64,000 nt of DNA from Humisphaera borealis (GTDB lineage Bacteria; Planctomycetota; Phycisphaerae; Tepidisphaerales; Tepidisphaeraceae). Both the position numbers and the translations under genes were made by a program. The notes under the pieces were generated by a model. It saw nothing but the letters and a program-made list of their open reading frames with translations. It made no database searches and was not told the origin of the DNA. Shown here piece after piece: positions 60,088 through 64,000 of the stretch. How positions within the stretch are numbered: the first letter of the stretch is position 1; every line of letters starts with the position of its first letter. Location of the stretch: positions 744,001-808,000 of the forward strand of contig NZ_CP063458.1 in the NCBI RefSeq assembly GCF_015169395.1, read 5' to 3'.

Positions 60088-60762
60088 ATGAGGCCTATGC
60101 CCGATCTTCGGCCGGGAAAACCAATCGTCAGCCCGATCGGAGGTCGGCCCCCGGACCTGGAGGCTCATCGCGACGGGAACGTAATCTGGTTTCGTTATCG
60201 TTGGCGTCGATTTGATCACGTGGTACTGATCGCTGCCTCGGCAGCATCGTGCGTCATGGCGCTGCTCGTTACGCTGCCTGGCCCAACGGAACTGGTTCTT
60301 CCGATTCGTCTGATGTTTGTTCTCATTGGCATCGGCGGTGCCTACACAGGCGTGTGCGGCTTGCGAAACAGAACGCTCGTCGCCTCCGACGACGCCGTCC
60401 TTAAAGTCAGTCATGGGCCACTGCCATTGTTCCGCAATGCGCTACTGCATCGCCACGACGTACTTCAGCTATTCATTCGGAACCGCTGGCCGGGCAGCGG
60501 CGGGGCGAGTCTTTACGCCCTGCTTGAAGACGGCCGACAAGTCCGGCTACTTGTGTGCAGTCCCGATACCGCGATCTGGCTTGAACGGCAGTTGGAAGAG
60601 CATTGGGGCGTGGTTCACCGCGAGGTGATCTGTCCCTCGTGTGGCTACGATCTCCGCATGACGCTACGTGTCTGCCCGGAGTGCGGACGCCCACTGACGG
60701 AGAACAAACACATTCGCCGTCGCTGGCGGGACTGGATGCGATCCCGTTCGCCGAAGCGGTGA
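60088..60762 (+). CDS. Membrane protein with C-terminal zinc ribbon
   Basis: A 224-residue protein starting at the ATG at 60088 (a second ATG at 60097 is possible; the longer frame to 59965 is less likely). Two membrane helices (VVLIAASAASCVMALLVTL and LMFVLIGIGGAYTGV) are followed by a PH-like beta region (TLVASDDAVLKVSHGPL ... ALLEDGRQVRLLVC) and a C-terminal zinc ribbon with CPSCGYDLR and CPECGRPL. Proteins of this kind with short C-terminal ribbons are frequent in planctomycetes and have no known role. It is divergent from the alcohol dehydrogenase gene. Confidence 0.7.
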   Translation: MRPMPDLRPGKPIVSPIGGRPPDLEAHRDGNVIWFRYRWRRFDHVVLIAASAASCVMALLVTLPGPTELVLPIRLMFVLIGIGGAYTGVCGLRNRTLVASDDAVLKVSHGPLPLFRNALLHRHDVLQLFIRNRWPGSGGASLYALLEDGRQVRLLVCSPDTAIWLERQLEEHWGVVHREVICPSCGYDLRMTLRVCPECGRPLTENKHIRRRWRDWMRSRSPKR

Positions 60763-60774
60763 CATCTGTCCGCA

Positions 60775-62169
60775 TCAGTCGGTCAGTACAGTAGCGCCCT
60801 TCGGCAGGTCGAAGCAGATCGCCCAAGTGTCTTTCCGTCCTTGCGCTACGCCGGGCTTGAGGGCGTCGCCTGTCGTCTTTCGAGCCAGCGGAATGGGCAT
60901 CCCTGCGTGCGACAAAGCCGGAAAGTTGCCCGACGCGGCAATCTCCAGCGTAAAGCTCGGGCAGGCGAATGGCGCCGTCAAGACAATCTCCCTGCCGCGT
61001 TTCTCGATCTTCGTCAGTTCTTTTGCGGATTGGTATCTCGCCATCTCGCTGGTCTTCATCCAGATGGTCCTGTCCCGGTACTTGCCGTTGATCGTTGTGA
61101 TGACCTTCTTACAGGCTTCCAGTCCAGTCTTCTTGCCGTGCGAGTAGAGACCCGCCCAGTGGCAGAACATGACGGCGGGGTCGCCACGTTCGATCAGTTC
61201 GACCATCCGGCCGGCGGTGCCGTCTTCGTTGACGTACTTGTGCCCCTCGGGCGGGCGGTCGCCGTCCCAGCCGCCGAACCAGTCGCCGGTGCCGGCCGGG
61301 ACGTTTGCGATCAGCTTGATGCGGTCCGTGCCGACACCTTCAACATGCTCCAGGCGGGGTGCGGTGCTCTCCGTGCCTTCGGCGATGTACTTGAAGTAGT
61401 GCGGAATCTCTGGTGCGAAGACGTCGCTGATCGCCTGCCGCGCCCCCAGCGAGAGTTCGCTCTTGCTCTTGTTCCCGAACCCGCCGGGCGTGGTCATCGC
61501 TTCGCAGGGGATCTCGGCGTTCTTCAGAATCTGCAATGCATACGCGATGTACGCCGCCATCTCATCGACGCTCTTTTTCTCCGGTGGCCAGGCGTTTTCC
61601 ATCGTGTTCTGGCCGGCCGGCTCGATCGGCCGACCGGTTTTGAGATCGATCATCCGAGTGTGGGTCACCATCTCCGGCGTGATGTCCCAACTGGGCACCA
61701 TCAGGTCACGAACCAGTTGCAGGCTCTCCTTAAGGTGCTTCTTCGACCAGCCGGGCAGTTCGCGGTCCAGCCAGCCAACACATGCAGGCATGGGCACCAG
61801 GCTGTATTTGCCGCGAACACCTTGCTCGGTGCAGAACTCGCCGAACTCGCGGACAAAACTGTCGGGGATTTCGCGCGGCCAGTCCTGCCACTTCCGCCAG
61901 TAGATCGGATTCTGCGGCCAGGCCGAGTTGAACTGGGGCATGCAGTACGCCCCCATGTTCACCAGGCAGGTGGAGTCGTCGATGATGAAGGACAGCGGTA
62001 CGCGGTCGCGAGGATGCAGTACCTTGACCGACGGATCCTGCGGCGGTCGGTTTCCGAGTGGCACCTCGTCACCCGAAGGCACATACGCAAACGCGGACCG
62101 CGTGCCCAGTGACCCTGCGGCAACTGCAAGGCCAGCCTGGAGCAGTTGACGACGTGAGATAGATCGCAT
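60775..62169 (-). CDS. Tat-exported protein, possibly polysaccharide deacetylase-like
   Basis: A 464-residue protein from the ATG at 62169 (GGAGG 9 bases upstream). The twin-arginine signal is clear (SISRRQLLQAGLAVAAGSLG). The mature part begins VPLSFIIDDSTCLVNMGAYC; the FIIDDS strand, later YSLVPMPACVGW, PCEAMTTPGGFGN and AVMFCHWAGLYSHG blocks suggest a NodB-like barrel, but no full metal-binding set can be assigned. Nearby sugar genes would fit a role on polysaccharide. I consider the fold assignment tentative. Divergent from the PSCyt1-type gene, whose start is 149 bp away. Confidence 0.7.
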   Translation of the reverse strand: MRSISRRQLLQAGLAVAAGSLGTRSAFAYVPSGDEVPLGNRPPQDPSVKVLHPRDRVPLSFIIDDSTCLVNMGAYCMPQFNSAWPQNPIYWRKWQDWPREIPDSFVREFGEFCTEQGVRGKYSLVPMPACVGWLDRELPGWSKKHLKESLQLVRDLMVPSWDITPEMVTHTRMIDLKTGRPIEPAGQNTMENAWPPEKKSVDEMAAYIAYALQILKNAEIPCEAMTTPGGFGNKSKSELSLGARQAISDVFAPEIPHYFKYIAEGTESTAPRLEHVEGVGTDRIKLIANVPAGTGDWFGGWDGDRPPEGHKYVNEDGTAGRMVELIERGDPAVMFCHWAGLYSHGKKTGLEACKKVITTINGKYRDRTIWMKTSEMARYQSAKELTKIEKRGREIVLTAPFACPSFTLEIAASGNFPALSHAGMPIPLARKTTGDALKPGVAQGRKDTWAICFDLPKGATVLTD

Positions 62170-62317
62170 CGCAGGCCTCCGCGGGAATGCCGTAGTGGAT
62201 ATGGCTCGTCCCTCGCTACGCCGACAACCAGCGGACGTTGCGAGCAACCAGGATCACGGTACTGGTATTCGAACATTCCCGAGGAAATGCCGCGGCATTT
62301 CTGGCACACTAGTTGCC

Positions 62318-64000
<1,683 letters not shown>

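Overview
The window is about 64 kb of GC-rich bacterial DNA that looks like a planctomycete chromosome, most likely class Phycisphaerae and close to the Humisphaera/Tepidisphaera group. This is inferred from gene content: a CxxCH cytochrome protein of the PSCyt1/DUF1549 type, an N-terminal LEPR-XLL-type motif, three PEP-CTERM-tailed exported proteins including a 4018-residue one, ThuA, sulfatase and several Gfo/Idh/MocA genes, many Tat signals, and a Vps4-like MIT-AAA ATPase. There is no prophage, transposase gene or CRISPR array. One tRNA gene, Lys(UUU), is present.

Layout. 1-10.5 kb: a PDZ protein fragment, an S9 peptidase, two Tat-exported Gfo/Idh/MocA oxidoreductases, a two-domain LEPR-XLL exported protein, then a co-directional ThuA / Gfo-Idh-MocA / sulfatase set, suggesting breakdown of (sulfated) carbohydrate. 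10.6-16.5 kb: a histone H1-like protein, then a reverse-strand operon of TetR regulator, DevC-like permease, DevA-like ATPase and HlyD/DevB-like adaptor, followed by an NMT1/THI5-like binding lipoprotein. The adaptor carries an unusual insert with a helix-hairpin-helix motif. 16.7-24.6 kb: methyltransferase, YkgJ-type protein, SGNH hydrolase, sugar isomerase, an enlarged signal peptidase I with two CxxC pairs, a sugar-nucleotide epimerase, a DUF1810 protein and tRNA-Lys. 25.3-37.4 kb: one giant exported repeat protein with its own terminator. 37.7-43.6 kb: aldo/keto reductase, a small membrane protein, an iron-sulfur photolyase overlapping a DUF2256 gene, a small LigD-phosphoesterase-like protein, and two paralogous PEP-CTERM proteins with matching promoters. 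44.4-64 kb: a large exported protein of unknown function, PheA, ClpB with a near-perfect sigma-54 promoter, a bactofilin, an M24 peptidase, the Vps4-like ATPase, RecQ, an alcohol dehydrogenase, a Tat-exported protein and the start of a PSCyt1-type protein.

The most striking structure not explained by genes is intergenic. At least a dozen gaps contain long inverted repeats. One group is built on GTACT/AGTAC cores (catgggcaa hairpins, a 40-bp-arm palindrome, and three 134-bp tandem copies). A second group is built from 7-bp units repeated in opposite orientations (TTGTCAC/GACCAGT and GAATGAA/TTCATTC). Several ORF extensions start inside these elements, so shorter gene starts were chosen there. 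All functions are assigned by reading motifs; no database search was possible.
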